64,000 nt of DNA from positions 62,001 to 126,000 of the forward strand of contig JAEXYH010000044.1 of assembly GCA_023451735.1 (NCBI GenBank), given 5' to 3'. A program made the translations under genes and the position numbers. Shown here piece by piece: positions 40,020-50,318 of this stretch (position 1 is its first letter; the number at the start of each line of letters is the position of its first letter). The DNA comes from Pseudomonadota bacterium (lineage in GTDB: Bacteria; Pseudomonadota; Alphaproteobacteria; Rhizobiales; Rhizobiaceae). Below the pieces are notes generated by a model. It saw nothing but the letters and a program-made list of their open reading frames with translations, searched no databases and had not been told where the DNA came from.

Positions 40020-42500
40020 TCAGCGGCGGCCGAGCAGGCTGAGCAGCCCGCCGGTCGCAAGTCCGAGCAACACGCTGCCGGCTGCCAGTAGCAGGGCATA
40101 GGACATGATATTGTCCGACAGCCAATTGGCGGTGATCAGCCTTGCATTGCTGAAGCTCAGGTTCTGCGTCGGCATGAAACGGAACCAACTGACCGGGACG
40201 CTGCCCATCTCGTCCTCCGCCCCGCTGTAAACCGCGATCCGCCCGCTCATCTTTTCCCATTCCTTGCGCGCGGAAATTTCATGCATGCCTTCGTTCAGCT
40301 GGGTGGCGTCCGGGGCCAGAACGGCGGTCCAGGTTCCCTGTCCCGTCGGATCGCTTTCCTGGGCAACGATGAGATGGGCCGATTTCGGCGGTTTGTAGAG
40401 CTCGTCAGTGGGCGGCGCGAAGCGCAGGGCAGAAAGCGACAGGTCGTAATTGTCCTTCGCCCACTCGCTCAGTTCTTCGAGTTGCCGGCTGAAGAAGTTG
40501 CTATCGGAGCGCTGCTGCCAGTCCTGCAGGCTGATGCCGGAGGGCGTGACAGTCTGCGGTGCTATATCCGGGCTCCAACTGTTGCGGCTGTCCTGATCGA
40601 TCTTGAGTTGGGAAAGTACGTTGAGCGGCATTTCCGAAATGCCACCGACGAAGATCGCATTGCGCTCTGCCATCCGGGCTGCCGAAATCGTCACGTTGAG
40701 CGGGATCACCCGATGCGATGCGCTGGCGATCTTGCCGGCGAAGGTGGCGGCAGCCGAAAGGGTATCCTCGTCGATCCGACCGAGAAACAGCGATACCGGC
40801 TCCTGCCCGAGAAAATAGGGAAAGCCAATGCCCGCGGTTGCCGCGACGTTCGGAACCTGGGCGATGCGCGCAAAGTCCGGCATGTGAAACTGCGATGTGC
40901 CGAAGATTGCAAAACGTGGCTTCTCTTCGCTACTTGCACCAGGTGCGCAGGACGCGTCGGCGGCCGTACGCAACGCAGCCTCGACGGTGATCGTGTTCAC
41001 GCCGGGCCGGAAGTGCCGCAGCGTCAGCTTTATCGGAAGATGCCGCAGGATCGCGCCGCCTGCCGAGGTAATCGGTACGGTGGACGCGATGTTTCCGTTG
41101 ACGAAGATATCGAGATGGCTTCCCGGCAGAACGTCCGGCGTATAGGCGGCATCGAGCAGGATACGCGCCTCGCCATAGGCATTGGCGTAGAAATCCGCCG
41201 GGACGCCGATCGTGAAGCTGGTTCTGAACAGACGACCGGTAAACTCCTGGCTGCTCACCCCGAGCGCTGAGAAGTCGAGCACCGTGTCGGAAAACAGCAG
41301 CGGCGTATCCATACCGCGCCAGTTTTCCGTTGAGAGCATGTTGAGCCGTTGTACCGAGCGACCATCGAGCGAGGTCACGAAGCTATCAACGAGGTTGTCG
41401 ATCGAAGGCCAGCTTGGGCCTGACAGCACGAGAGAGGAAACGCCGTTGCTGCCGGGATAATCGACGAAACTTGCTGCTGCCGAGCTGTTGGTCGAGGGAG
41501 CAAATTGGGGGAGCGCCGTTCTGAGTTCTTCGGCCGTGCCGATAAAGACCGCCACTTCGCCGGGCTGGATCTCGCCACCCGCCTGCCTGCTAAAGGTAAA
41601 CGACTGGTTGGGCATTCCGGCAAGCAGGGCAAGTCCTTGCCCAAGCCGCATCAGCGTGTCGGTCGCGCCAAGCTGATCGAGTGCCGGCGCGATGATCCGG
41701 AAGCGGGTATTGCCCTTGCCGTCTACGCCAATGGCTCTCAGGTCATCCAGTGTGCCCAGACGCCGCTCGTTGGCGCCGTCGAAAGACAGGTAGGTCTTGG
41801 ATGGGTCCACATCTGTCCAGAGTTCATAGGTGGACTCGATCGTGCAGTCGGTACGGTGGCGCTGGCTGGTGCCGAAGCGAACCATGTTGCCACCTGCCTT
41901 CAGCAGTCCGACCGGGATTTCGAAGACCCGTTCGGCGGGTTGCTCGGCCGAGGCAATCGGTTCGGCGGCAACGACGACATCGTTGATCGTGATGGTAAGT
42001 TTGGACGTTTCCGGCGCGACAAAGATAGAGTTCTGATAGGCGATATGCAGTTTTGCCGCGCGCCCGGCCTGGTCGGCTGTCAGATAGACGGACCACGAAC
42101 GCTGCTCGATCTCGCCATTCAGGCGCATATCCGCAAATGGAAGCAGATAGCGACGTGTCTGGTCGACGGAACCGGTTGCTGCTGTCTGCACCGGACGAGT
42201 CGACGCCGGGGAGGCGGCCGATGATGGCGGCTGGGCACTCCATTGAGGCGGCGCCATTTGCCGCGCAGGTGGCACGGCCGGCCTCGCAATCGGGGGAGTA
42301 GGAGCTGGGGATGGAGCTCTGCTCGCCGGCGCCGGCTGGACGGGAGCGGGGCGGACCGGTGCTGGCGCAGAGGGCGGCGGAGTTTCCTGAATGCCGCGGT
42401 CACGACGTTCCGTGCCCATGTCGAACGGTGATGCGCCCTGCTGGGCAAGAGCCGGAGTGGCTGCGCAGGCGACGAGGGCGAGGAGGATGAGCTTGTTCAT
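40020..42500 (-). CDS. bcsB: Cellulose synthase subunit BcsB
   Basis: An 826-residue periplasmic, membrane-anchored partner of BcsA that guides the nascent glucan. It has a signal peptide 1-19 (LALVACAATPALAQ) and a Pro-rich linker to about residue 105. Two carbohydrate-binding-like and flavodoxin-like repeats follow in the middle, and one C-terminal membrane helix (YALLLAAGSVLLGLATGGLLSLL) completes the protein. It ends ten bases downstream of bcsA's stop on the same strand. The usual next gene in agrobacteria, the endoglucanase bcsZ, is absent here. Confidence 0.92.
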   Translation of the reverse strand: MNKLILLALVACAATPALAQQGASPFDMGTERRDRGIQETPPPSAPAPVRPAPVQPAPASRAPSPAPTPPIARPAVPPARQMAPPQWSAQPPSSAASPASTRPVQTAATGSVDQTRRYLLPFADMRLNGEIEQRSWSVYLTADQAGRAAKLHIAYQNSIFVAPETSKLTITINDVVVAAEPIASAEQPAERVFEIPVGLLKAGGNMVRFGTSQRHRTDCTIESTYELWTDVDPSKTYLSFDGANERRLGTLDDLRAIGVDGKGNTRFRIIAPALDQLGATDTLMRLGQGLALLAGMPNQSFTFSRQAGGEIQPGEVAVFIGTAEELRTALPQFAPSTNSSAAASFVDYPGSNGVSSLVLSGPSWPSIDNLVDSFVTSLDGRSVQRLNMLSTENWRGMDTPLLFSDTVLDFSALGVSSQEFTGRLFRTSFTIGVPADFYANAYGEARILLDAAYTPDVLPGSHLDIFVNGNIASTVPITSAGGAILRHLPIKLTLRHFRPGVNTITVEAALRTAADASCAPGASSEEKPRFAIFGTSQFHMPDFARIAQVPNVAATAGIGFPYFLGQEPVSLFLGRIDEDTLSAAATFAGKIASASHRVIPLNVTISAARMAERNAIFVGGISEMPLNVLSQLKIDQDSRNSWSPDIAPQTVTPSGISLQDWQQRSDSNFFSRQLEELSEWAKDNYDLSLSALRFAPPTDELYKPPKSAHLIVAQESDPTGQGTWTAVLAPDATQLNEGMHEISARKEWEKMSGRIAVYSGAEDEMGSVPVSWFRFMPTQNLSFSNARLITANWLSDNIMSYALLLAAGSVLLGLATGGLLSLLGRR

Positions 42501-42509
42501 GTCGATCTC

Positions 42510-44687
42510 CTAGCCTTTTTCTGCACTGCGCGACTTGCCGAGATCCCGCATAAGGTAACCGAGACCTCGGCTTGTCTGGTAGACAGAAAGCCACAGGAAC
42601 CACAACGTGCCGCGAAGCAGGCCCGGATTGTTGCGGCGGGCTGTCTGGAACTGGGTCCACTGGGCGGAGTTGGCGAACATCAGGTCGGCGATCAGGCGGT
42701 GATCGAGGGCCTTTTGCGGCAGATAGCGGCAGCCGACCGACGTCACATCTCCCGTGCGGTCGAAATTGCGGATATCGACGGGCAGTTCGCTGGTGGGCAG
42801 ATCGCTGAACGGCTGGAAGCGGATATAGCCCACCGTATCCTTTGCGATGCCCGTTGCGCCTTCCGTGTAGACCTCAAGCTGGGCGCCATGCACGGAAACG
42901 TTGTTGATCGTCGCTGTGTACCATTTTCCATCGATACCGAACTCGCAGCGCCGGCTGATTTTGACGCGACGCGAAGCCTGGCGTTCGCCGCGTTCGGAGA
43001 CCACGCCGAGCGCACAGCCGGCAATGATGATGTTAAGCAGGTTCCACCCGCCGACAACCAGTGTCACGTCGGCCTTGAACGGCTCGGTATAGACCTTGTA
43101 GACGCTCATCGCGAAGGCAACGATCAGGATGAAGAAGATCACGAAGAAGGGCCGGCTGACTTCCGAAAGACGGCTGACCGAAACGGATTCGTCCTTCGCC
43201 GTGACCTTGAAGGTCGGCTTGCGCGGATTGAGCATGACCGAGATGACGGCAGGCAGCAGGTGTACCGTCTGCACATATTCATAAAGCTCCGAAATCCATG
43301 GCCAACGGAACGATCCGTAAAGATAGTTCTGCATCATCATGTTCACCGCCATATAGGTCAGCGAATAGACGAGGAACTCGCCGCCGGACGAGGTGAAGAT
43401 TTCCAGATCGAAGAAGATGTAGAACAAGGGCGCGAACAGAAAGATCGTCCGCGGGAAGGGGAACAGCCAGAACAGCGTCGACGACATGTAGCAGAAGCGC
43501 TGGGCAAGCGAGAGACCGCGTTTCAGCGGCGGAAAGCGGAAGCGCAGGATCTGCATCATGCCCTGTGCCCAGCGCGAGCGCTGGCCGATGAAGCTGGCAA
43601 AGGTCGCCGGCTGCAGGCCCGCGATCAGCGGACGGTCGACATAGATGCTGTTCCAGCCAAGGCCGTGCAGGTCGAGCGCCGTCTCGCAATCCTCGGTAAT
43701 GCTGACACCGGAAAAGCCGTTGGAGACTTCCAGTGCCTTGCGGTTCAACACGGCTGCCGATCCGCAGAAGAATGACGCATTCCACTTGTCCAGACCGCGC
43801 TGGATAATGCCGTAGAACATCTCGTTTTCGCTCGGCATCTTTTCAAACGTCTGCAGGTTGCGTTCGACCGGGTCCGGATTGAGAAAGAAGTGCGGTGTCT
43901 GGACGAGAAAGAGTTTCTGATCCTTCTCGAAGTAATGCACGGTTTCCAGCAGAAAGTCGCGCGTCGGCGCGTGGTCGGCATCGAAGACCGCGATCAGGTC
44001 GCCGGTCGAATGGGCAAGTCCGTTGTTGAGGTTGCCGGCCTTGGCGTGTTCGTTGCGCTCGCGGGTAAGGTAGTTCACCCCCATGTCTTCGCAGAGCTGC
44101 TTCAGTTTCGCGTGACGGGCCTCGGCTGCACGCGCGTCGGCGACATTGCTCGCCCTGCGCTTCTGCACCGTGCCGCCGTCGTCGAGCAGCCAGACGGTCA
44201 GCTTTTCCGGCGGATAGTCCATGTTGCGGGCAGCGGCCAGCGTGTTGGCCAGAAGCTGTTCGTCCTCGTTATAGCTCGGCACGAAGACATCGACTGTCGG
44301 CAGGTTGTCATCGCTGCTGGACCGGCTGCTCGGACGCGCCGGCGGCAACGGCATGGCGACGACGAACAGGCTGAGCGACAGCATCAGCACGCTGTACATC
44401 TCGGCGAGATAAACCAGCATGCCGGGAATGAAGTTTTCGAGCTGGTTGATCGGCGGCAGCGTGCTCGTGGTGCGCCAGTAGACATACCGCAGTACCATGC
44501 CCGTACCGAAGGCGAGCGCCACCAGCCGCCATTTTCCGCCGACGTCCAGAAGCTTGATAATCGCCATGACGGTGACGATGAGGATGCTCGCTATCAACTG
44601 CGTGCGCGTATTGATCGGCAAGGTCACCAGAAGGATGATCATGACCGTGGCAACGGCCCAGATGACGCCTGAATATAGTGTCCTCAT
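42510..44687 (-). CDS. bcsA: Cellulose synthase catalytic subunit (UDP-forming) BcsA
   Basis: A 725-residue inner-membrane processive GT2 enzyme. It polymerises UDP-glucose into beta-1,4-glucan and translocates it. Motifs are complete: LLDDGGT (167-173), FDADHA (235-240), TEDCETA (331-337) and QRSRW (369-373). Membrane helices flank the catalytic domain. The C-terminal PilZ domain starts near residue 575 with RQASRRVKISRR and NVSVHG, the c-di-GMP-binding signature, so activity depends on c-di-GMP. It lies between bcsN and bcsB. Confidence 0.96.
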   Translation of the reverse strand: MRTLYSGVIWAVATVMIILLVTLPINTRTQLIASILIVTVMAIIKLLDVGGKWRLVALAFGTGMVLRYVYWRTTSTLPPINQLENFIPGMLVYLAEMYSVLMLSLSLFVVAMPLPPARPSSRSSSDDNLPTVDVFVPSYNEDEQLLANTLAAARNMDYPPEKLTVWLLDDGGTVQKRRASNVADARAAEARHAKLKQLCEDMGVNYLTRERNEHAKAGNLNNGLAHSTGDLIAVFDADHAPTRDFLLETVHYFEKDQKLFLVQTPHFFLNPDPVERNLQTFEKMPSENEMFYGIIQRGLDKWNASFFCGSAAVLNRKALEVSNGFSGVSITEDCETALDLHGLGWNSIYVDRPLIAGLQPATFASFIGQRSRWAQGMMQILRFRFPPLKRGLSLAQRFCYMSSTLFWLFPFPRTIFLFAPLFYIFFDLEIFTSSGGEFLVYSLTYMAVNMMMQNYLYGSFRWPWISELYEYVQTVHLLPAVISVMLNPRKPTFKVTAKDESVSVSRLSEVSRPFFVIFFILIVAFAMSVYKVYTEPFKADVTLVVGGWNLLNIIIAGCALGVVSERGERQASRRVKISRRCEFGIDGKWYTATINNVSVHGAQLEVYTEGATGIAKDTVGYIRFQPFSDLPTSELPVDIRNFDRTGDVTSVGCRYLPQKALDHRLIADLMFANSAQWTQFQTARRNNPGLLRGTLWFLWLSVYQTSRGLGYLMRDLGKSRSAEKG

Positions 44688-44727
44688 GGCGGACTACCTC
44701 GATGAGAGCCGGAGACGGACAACAGGA

Positions 44728-45774
44728 TCAGCGGCAGACAACGTCTGCTCCGTCGGTTGCCATGGTACAGGATGGAGACGGGACGGTAACCCTTTGGGTA
44801 GCCGGTGCCGTTGTGCCGGATGACGACGGAGCCGCGGCATAACCGTTAGAGGGCTGCCCGGTGACCGACGAATAACCGTCTCCGGTGGGCGACGGTACGC
44901 GGGGGCCACGCGGCTCAAGCTGCGGTTGTGCGGCTGGCGGCGTTGCCGCAGGTTGAGGGGCCGGCTGTACGCGGCGCACTTGCACCCGCGGCGCATAGGA
45001 TGTCGTCTGGCGCGGGGGCAGCGTCTGGACGATCGGCTCGGCAGAAGCCGGACGCGGATAGATGGGCGCGCCTGTGGTGCCGACTGCGGAATTGAACTCG
45101 CGATTTCTGCCGTAAGGGTTCCAGCCGAGTGCGTCGACCGAGGCGTTGATCGTGAAATTGTACATGACCGAAAGAAGTTTTGCCTCGGTGACGTTCGCCT
45201 CGCAGGTGCGAAGCCGGATCTGGATCACGCCATAATTGGCGAATGGTGTGCCCTGATCGCGTGTGCGGATCTGCTGCCAGGCATAAAGGCACAGATCGCT
45301 ACCTCTGCCGCGACCGAAAGCATAACCGAACGGGCCATAGGCGTTCTGGACATAGAATTGGGACTTTGACATCGCGACGCGCGGCAGGGACTGGCGCATT
45401 TCAGACGAGATGCGTCCTTCGGTGATCGAGGACATTCCGAGACTGTTGTCGGCATGGCGATAGGCGCTTTCCGTGCCGAAGAGCTGGACCTTCAGCATGT
45501 TCTGGCCGGGCGTCGATGCGTCGGTCGCCAGGTGGATGTCCTGGCTGATGGCATTGTTGAACCGCCGTTCGATGATGCTGACGACGGCAGGCCCCGCCGG
45601 CGGCGGCATGACCATGGCCTGTTCTGGCGGAACGCTCTTTATGAAGGCCTCGGATTGGATCGGCTTTCCGCCGCATCCGGCAAGGCTGAGCACCGTAAGC
45701 CCGATAAAGGCCGTCAATGTTGCGCGTCGGGCGCTCCATCCGGGCTGCAAGGTCATAAAGTGTCTGTCCGTCAT
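44728..45774 (-). CDS. bcsN: Cellulose biosynthesis protein BcsN
   Basis: A 348-residue lipoprotein-like protein found with bcsA in Rhizobiales. A lipobox (LSLAGC) ends the signal peptide, followed by the BcsN core (PAVVSIIERRFNNAISQDIHLATDAS; AYAFGRGRGSDLCLYAWQQIRT). The C-terminal third is Pro/Gln-rich and likely disordered. Its exact role is not known. ATG 45774 is one of three close starts (45756 and an earlier one are possible). It is the first gene of the bcsN-A-B operon, and the TPR gene diverges from it. Confidence 0.88.
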   Translation of the reverse strand: MTDRHFMTLQPGWSARRATLTAFIGLTVLSLAGCGGKPIQSEAFIKSVPPEQAMVMPPPAGPAVVSIIERRFNNAISQDIHLATDASTPGQNMLKVQLFGTESAYRHADNSLGMSSITEGRISSEMRQSLPRVAMSKSQFYVQNAYGPFGYAFGRGRGSDLCLYAWQQIRTRDQGTPFANYGVIQIRLRTCEANVTEAKLLSVMYNFTINASVDALGWNPYGRNREFNSAVGTTGAPIYPRPASAEPIVQTLPPRQTTSYAPRVQVRRVQPAPQPAATPPAAQPQLEPRGPRVPSPTGDGYSSVTGQPSNGYAAAPSSSGTTAPATQRVTVPSPSCTMATDGADVVCR

Positions 45775-46015
45775 CGAAATCCAGTCCTGGGGCAGACACG
45801 CATTACTCATTGCCCGCTTTCTGCGAGGGTCACCGGACCGGCATTAGTGGATGCCCGCCGGTTCGAGTCACCTTTGTGTATTCGTGATTTCTTAATAACT
45901 GACGAAATCTAAATTGTTCGTTAACCATATGCGCTCATTCTTTAACCATTGCTGTTAAACGTGGGCTTGTGTGCGCGGGCCAAAAAGATCTGGATAGACA
46001 GGGACCGGGGTGCAA

Positions 46016-48328
46016 ATGCGGTTTTCGCTGATCTCTTTAGCTGCTTTCGGCATGGCCGCAGTGGCATTGATCGCCTACAAGCGGACGTCTGACGTCGATT
46101 TCAACGAAATCACCGGCTCGTTGGCGGCGGTTGATTCGGGATCGCAAGCCGCAGACGCCGACCGGACGAACCGTCTGCAGTCGCAAGCAACGACATCTGC
46201 CGAGCAGCGGGGAGGGCGCCCATCGCTGGTGATTGCCCAATCGCAACCCGCTTCGCAGCCTCCTTCTGAGAGCGCCCAGGTCTCGCAGCAAATCCAGGGG
46301 CAATCTCAGGCGCAATCTTCCGCACAGGCGCAACCGAGACCGGGCACACCGCCGTCTGCGGCACCCCCTCAGGTCGACGAAAGCGCGCTGCGCTATTTTG
46401 CTGCCAGAGGCGATACCGCAAGACTTCAGGCCGAGATCTCACGCCTGCGTGCACTTTATCCAAGCTGGACACCGCCGGCCGATCCGCTGGCCGTGCGGCC
46501 GACGACTGATCCGCAACTGGAAAACATGTGGGATCTCTATGCGCAGGCGCGTTATGCCGACGTGCGCAAGGCAATCTCCGACCGCCAGACGGCCGAGCCA
46601 AGCTGGCAGCCGCCGGCTGATCTTCTGGACCGCCTGAAACTTGCCGAGGCGCGCACTCGCCTCACCGCGGCGTCTGACGCGAAGACCTATGACGAGGTCA
46701 TCCGTATCGCGGCCGAAAATCCGACGCTTTTGACCTGCAGCGAAGTTGATGTCCTCTGGCGCCTTGCGGAAGCCTTTGCCGGTACAGACCGGATGCCGCG
46801 GGCACGCGACGCCTATCTCTATGTTCTGAGCAATTGCGACAATCCGCCGGAGCGGCTGGCCACGGTTCAAAAAGCAAGCGAACTGCTCACGCCGGACATG
46901 CTCGAGGACCTTCTGGCGAACGAACGGACCGGCCCGGACGGGCAGCCGGAATTCGAGAGCCTGCGCGATGATCTCGCCCGCCGTCTGGTTGGGGAGGGGA
47001 ATACAGACGCGAAGCTCGTCGTTGCCGAAAAGTACCTGACACGGCTGGAAAGGCTTGCCGAGAAGGATGAACTCGCTTCCGATGCGCTGCTGCTCGGCTG
47101 GTATTATTATCGGCGAGACAATCTAGGCGGTGCCGAGCGCTGGTTCCGCAAGGCCTTTACTACGGAAGAAACCGCATCTGCAGCCGAAGGCCTGGCGCTG
47201 ACGCTGACGCGACAGAACTCGCCGCTCGAAGCCGAAAACGTCCTCTATAAATGGCGGGATACCTCGCCCGGCTCTAAGGCCGCCTATATGGCGGCCGTCG
47301 CCAACCTTCTTGCCATCGATCCCCCGCCGATCCTGCAGGAAGAAGTGTTGTCGCGCATGGCGCCGGTCGTCATTGAGGCAACGGATGCCGCCGCCGCACA
47401 ACAGTTCGGCTGGTATGCCCGCTACATGCGTCAGCCTGCGACCGCCGCCCAGTGGTTCGCTGCCGCCCTGACATGGAAGCCAGACGATGAACCGTCCGCC
47501 TATGGCCTGGTCCTGAGCCGCAACGATCTCGGCGACAGGGCCGGTGTCGCGGCCATCCAGCGCAACTGGGCCGGCAGGTCCGACCGTATCGCTAATCTCG
47601 GGGAGGGCGATCGCCGCCGCCTGCAGGGGCAGGATTATCTGTCGCAGCTGACGCCGCCGCAGCAGCCGGTGCAGCAGCAAGTGCAGCCGCAGCCCCGTCA
47701 GCCGCAGCCATATGTTCGGCAGGGTGATCCCGGTGTAGCTCAAAGCTATGCGCCGACACCCGTACAAAGAGCCGCTCCGCGTGTGGTTCGTACAGCTGCC
47801 GCCCGCAGCGCACCGGTAAGCAGGGGCTGTGCCTCCACGATCGACCCGCGCCAGCTTTCGCCGGATCAGGCTCTGGCCCGTGGCTGGTGCCTTATGGACC
47901 TCAATCGTCCGCTGGAAGCGGCACAGGCATTCGATATCGCGACGATGGCCTCGTCCCAGGCCGCCCGCTCCGACGCAGCTTATGGCAAGAGCCTGGCATA
48001 TCTGAGGGTCGGGCTGACCGATAAGGCCGCTGCTGCAGCGACCCTCGCACCGCAGAACAATACCCGGGCTGTCGAACTTCAGTCATCTATCCTCGCCGAC
48101 CGTGCGGTGAATTCATTCAAGTCGGCGCGTTACAGGGAGACACTGATCGCGCTCGACCAACGGGCTCAGATCGTCCCCGAACAAACCGATCTGATGAGCC
48201 TGCGCGGATATGCCCTGCTGAACATCGGTCGCCAGGCCGAAGCCATGCGTATCTTCCAGGCCTTGGCCGATCTCGGCAACAAGGATGGATTGAGAGCAAT
48301 TGCAGACCTTACAAGTCGTGGCAATTGA
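46016..48328 (+). CDS. TPR-rich protein of the cellulose locus (BcsK/BcsC-like role candidate)
   Basis: A 770-residue protein with an N-terminal signal anchor (FSLISLAAFGMAAVALIAY), a Gln/Ser-rich linker to about residue 110, and helical TPR-like repeats through most of the rest. There is a Pro/Gln-rich spacer near residue 545 (QQPVQQQVQPQPRQPQP). Rhizobial class III bcs operons use a TPR protein in place of the outer-membrane BcsC; the divergent position fits. No outer-membrane beta-barrel domain is visible at the C-terminus. ATG 46016 has GGGG five bases upstream; GTG 46010 is an alternative. Confidence 0.7.
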   Translation: MRFSLISLAAFGMAAVALIAYKRTSDVDFNEITGSLAAVDSGSQAADADRTNRLQSQATTSAEQRGGRPSLVIAQSQPASQPPSESAQVSQQIQGQSQAQSSAQAQPRPGTPPSAAPPQVDESALRYFAARGDTARLQAEISRLRALYPSWTPPADPLAVRPTTDPQLENMWDLYAQARYADVRKAISDRQTAEPSWQPPADLLDRLKLAEARTRLTAASDAKTYDEVIRIAAENPTLLTCSEVDVLWRLAEAFAGTDRMPRARDAYLYVLSNCDNPPERLATVQKASELLTPDMLEDLLANERTGPDGQPEFESLRDDLARRLVGEGNTDAKLVVAEKYLTRLERLAEKDELASDALLLGWYYYRRDNLGGAERWFRKAFTTEETASAAEGLALTLTRQNSPLEAENVLYKWRDTSPGSKAAYMAAVANLLAIDPPPILQEEVLSRMAPVVIEATDAAAAQQFGWYARYMRQPATAAQWFAAALTWKPDDEPSAYGLVLSRNDLGDRAGVAAIQRNWAGRSDRIANLGEGDRRRLQGQDYLSQLTPPQQPVQQQVQPQPRQPQPYVRQGDPGVAQSYAPTPVQRAAPRVVRTAAARSAPVSRGCASTIDPRQLSPDQALARGWCLMDLNRPLEAAQAFDIATMASSQAARSDAAYGKSLAYLRVGLTDKAAAAATLAPQNNTRAVELQSSILADRAVNSFKSARYRETLIALDQRAQIVPEQTDLMSLRGYALLNIGRQAEAMRIFQALADLGNKDGLRAIADLTSRGN

Positions 48329-48698
48329 TCGGCTAAAACCTTTGCTTGCGATCTTTTTGGAATGGTGCCCCGATACCGCCTTATCTTCTGCTGCTCTATA
48401 GCAAAACAGCCGATATCCATGGTCCATTAACCTTCGCGCAAGGAATTAACCATACAAATTGGACTATACGGCGAAATGGGACGACTGCGGTCTGCTCACC
48501 AAGGCATGAAGCCGCCAAAGCCGTACCGGTTTGAATCCGGTATCCACTCTTGAAAAGTCAGAAACACTGCGATGACCGCTTTTGCGCGACACGGATTACA
48601 TTCCGTTGTCGAGGCAATGGCTGCTCATCCCCGGTCTCTGACCCGCATGGCTTCTTTCACGCCGAGTTCTCGGTTTGTGTGGTTTTTGGGGACGACTT
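48329..48698. other. Intergenic region upstream of the chemotaxis operon
   Basis: No gene supported. It should contain the che operon promoter. A short hairpin (TACCGG/CCGGTA at 48524-48542) lies about 160 bases before icpA. A small open frame near 48573 has no supporting signal. Confidence 0.5.
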
Positions 48699-48701
48699 TT
48701 G

Positions 48702-50318
48702 GTGCAGGACACGCCAAGCGAACAGGGTCGACGTCGCCAGGCAGGCAGCCTTGGCGAGAGACTGGCATTTGCCGGTCTCGACGGCGATCTGTGCGACCTG
48801 CTCCGCCGCTGCCGCCCCCAGCTCGAAGGGCATCTGAAGAACGGCCTGCGCGATCTATTTCACCGCTTGCAGTCCTCTCCCGAAGCCTCCAGCCATTTCG
48901 AAACCGAACAGCAGGTCGACCGGCTGAGCGATCTTCAGGCTTCCCACTGGTCAGTGCTCACGGACGCGCGTTTTGACGCACTCTATGCGGATCGTGTCAA
49001 GGTTCTGTCCGATACCGAAAGCCGCATGGGGCTTGATCCGCGGTGGCACATTGCCGGCCATTCGGTGATGCTCGAGCATCTCGTCCTGGGCGCCATCGAG
49101 GACTTTGCCCCACGCTCGTTCCTCCCCGGTGCCCGCAGGCGCGAACAGGAACTGAGGGATCTCGTCGCCGCAATCCTGCGCCTTGTCATGGTCGATGTCG
49201 AAATCGCCGTATCTCTTCGCTTCAACGAACTGAGGCAGAAACACCAGCGTGCCCTTGCCGACCAGCGTACCGCCGATCAGGCTGAGGCGGTTGATACCTT
49301 TGCCGCCGTCATCGCTGCACTGGCTGAACGTGATCTGACCGCAGCGCTGCCGGACGATGTGCCGGAAGCCTATCGCGAACTCGCAGAACTTCTATCCGGT
49401 GCAATTGGCGGCATGCGCGCCTCGGTCGGCACGATCGACAGCGCCGGCATGCAGGCGATCGGCCTGACCGACGCGATGGCGCGCAATGCCTCCACCTTCG
49501 CTACCGCTTCCGAGGAACAGGCGCGCCGGGCGCAGTCGGTCCATAATGATCTTCATCAGTTGTCAGCGCTCGTCAAGGAAAGCGTCGCGGGAACCTCCGC
49601 TGCCGAAAGCGCCGCCGTAGCAACCCGTCGCTCGGTCGAGGAAAGCGGCGAGATTGTCGGCCGCGCGATCACTGCGATGACCGATATCGAGAATTCGGCT
49701 GAAAAGATCGGCGAGATCATCGGCGTCATCGACGAGATCGCTTTCCAGACCAACCTTCTGGCTCTCAATGCAGGGATCGAAGCCGCTCGCGCCGGCGATA
49801 GCGGCCGCGGCTTCGCTGTCGTGGCGCAAGAGGTGAGGGCGCTTGCCCAGCGTTCTGCTGATGCGGCGCGAGAGATTAAGACACTGGTCACTGGTACCAA
49901 GAGCCAAGTCGGCGCAGGCGTCGACATGGTCCACCGCACCCAGGCTGCGATCGGCGGCATCGTCCAGCAGGTAGGCGAAATCAATGATGCGATCACCGGT
50001 GTCGCCCGCCGCACGGTCGAACAGGCCGATGGGCTGAACCGTGTCACGTCCGAGATCGGTTCGCTCAGCCATGAGATCGGCGCGAATGCGAGCTTTGCCC
50101 GTAACACCGGCGAAAGCGCCGACGAACTGCATACCGTTATTCTCGACCTCGGTCGTACCGTGCGCGAATTCCGCATCGCTCGGCAGCGCGATACCCAGAA
50201 CGGCTACGAAAACAGGCGTCCGGCAGCCCAGATGGCAGCTGGCGCGCTGACGGATCGATATCACGCTTCGGCCGAACCCGAAGCGCAACTCTTTTACAAA
50301 CGGCAAGGAACACGCTGA
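48702..50318 (+). CDS. icpA: Cytoplasmic globin-coupled chemoreceptor IcpA
   Basis: A 538-residue receptor without membrane segments. A protoglobin-like sensor occupies about residues 20-185, and a methyl-accepting signalling domain lies at about 290-480 with the conserved tip EIAFQTNLLALNAGIEAARAGDSGRGFAVVAQEVR. In the usual globin position before R-(I/M)-G-L, where the haem-ligating His is expected, the residue is Glu (DTESRMGLDPRW). The start is uncertain: TTG 48699 or GTG 48702 lie seven to ten bases after GGGGA, and an upstream ATG 48675 is possible. It opens the che operon; cheS overlaps its stop (TGATG). Confidence 0.88.
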   Translation: MQDTPSEQGRRRQAGSLGERLAFAGLDGDLCDLLRRCRPQLEGHLKNGLRDLFHRLQSSPEASSHFETEQQVDRLSDLQASHWSVLTDARFDALYADRVKVLSDTESRMGLDPRWHIAGHSVMLEHLVLGAIEDFAPRSFLPGARRREQELRDLVAAILRLVMVDVEIAVSLRFNELRQKHQRALADQRTADQAEAVDTFAAVIAALAERDLTAALPDDVPEAYRELAELLSGAIGGMRASVGTIDSAGMQAIGLTDAMARNASTFATASEEQARRAQSVHNDLHQLSALVKESVAGTSAAESAAVATRRSVEESGEIVGRAITAMTDIENSAEKIGEIIGVIDEIAFQTNLLALNAGIEAARAGDSGRGFAVVAQEVRALAQRSADAAREIKTLVTGTKSQVGAGVDMVHRTQAAIGGIVQQVGEINDAITGVARRTVEQADGLNRVTSEIGSLSHEIGANASFARNTGESADELHTVILDLGRTVREFRIARQRDTQNGYENRRPAAQMAAGALTDRYHASAEPEAQLFYKRQGTR

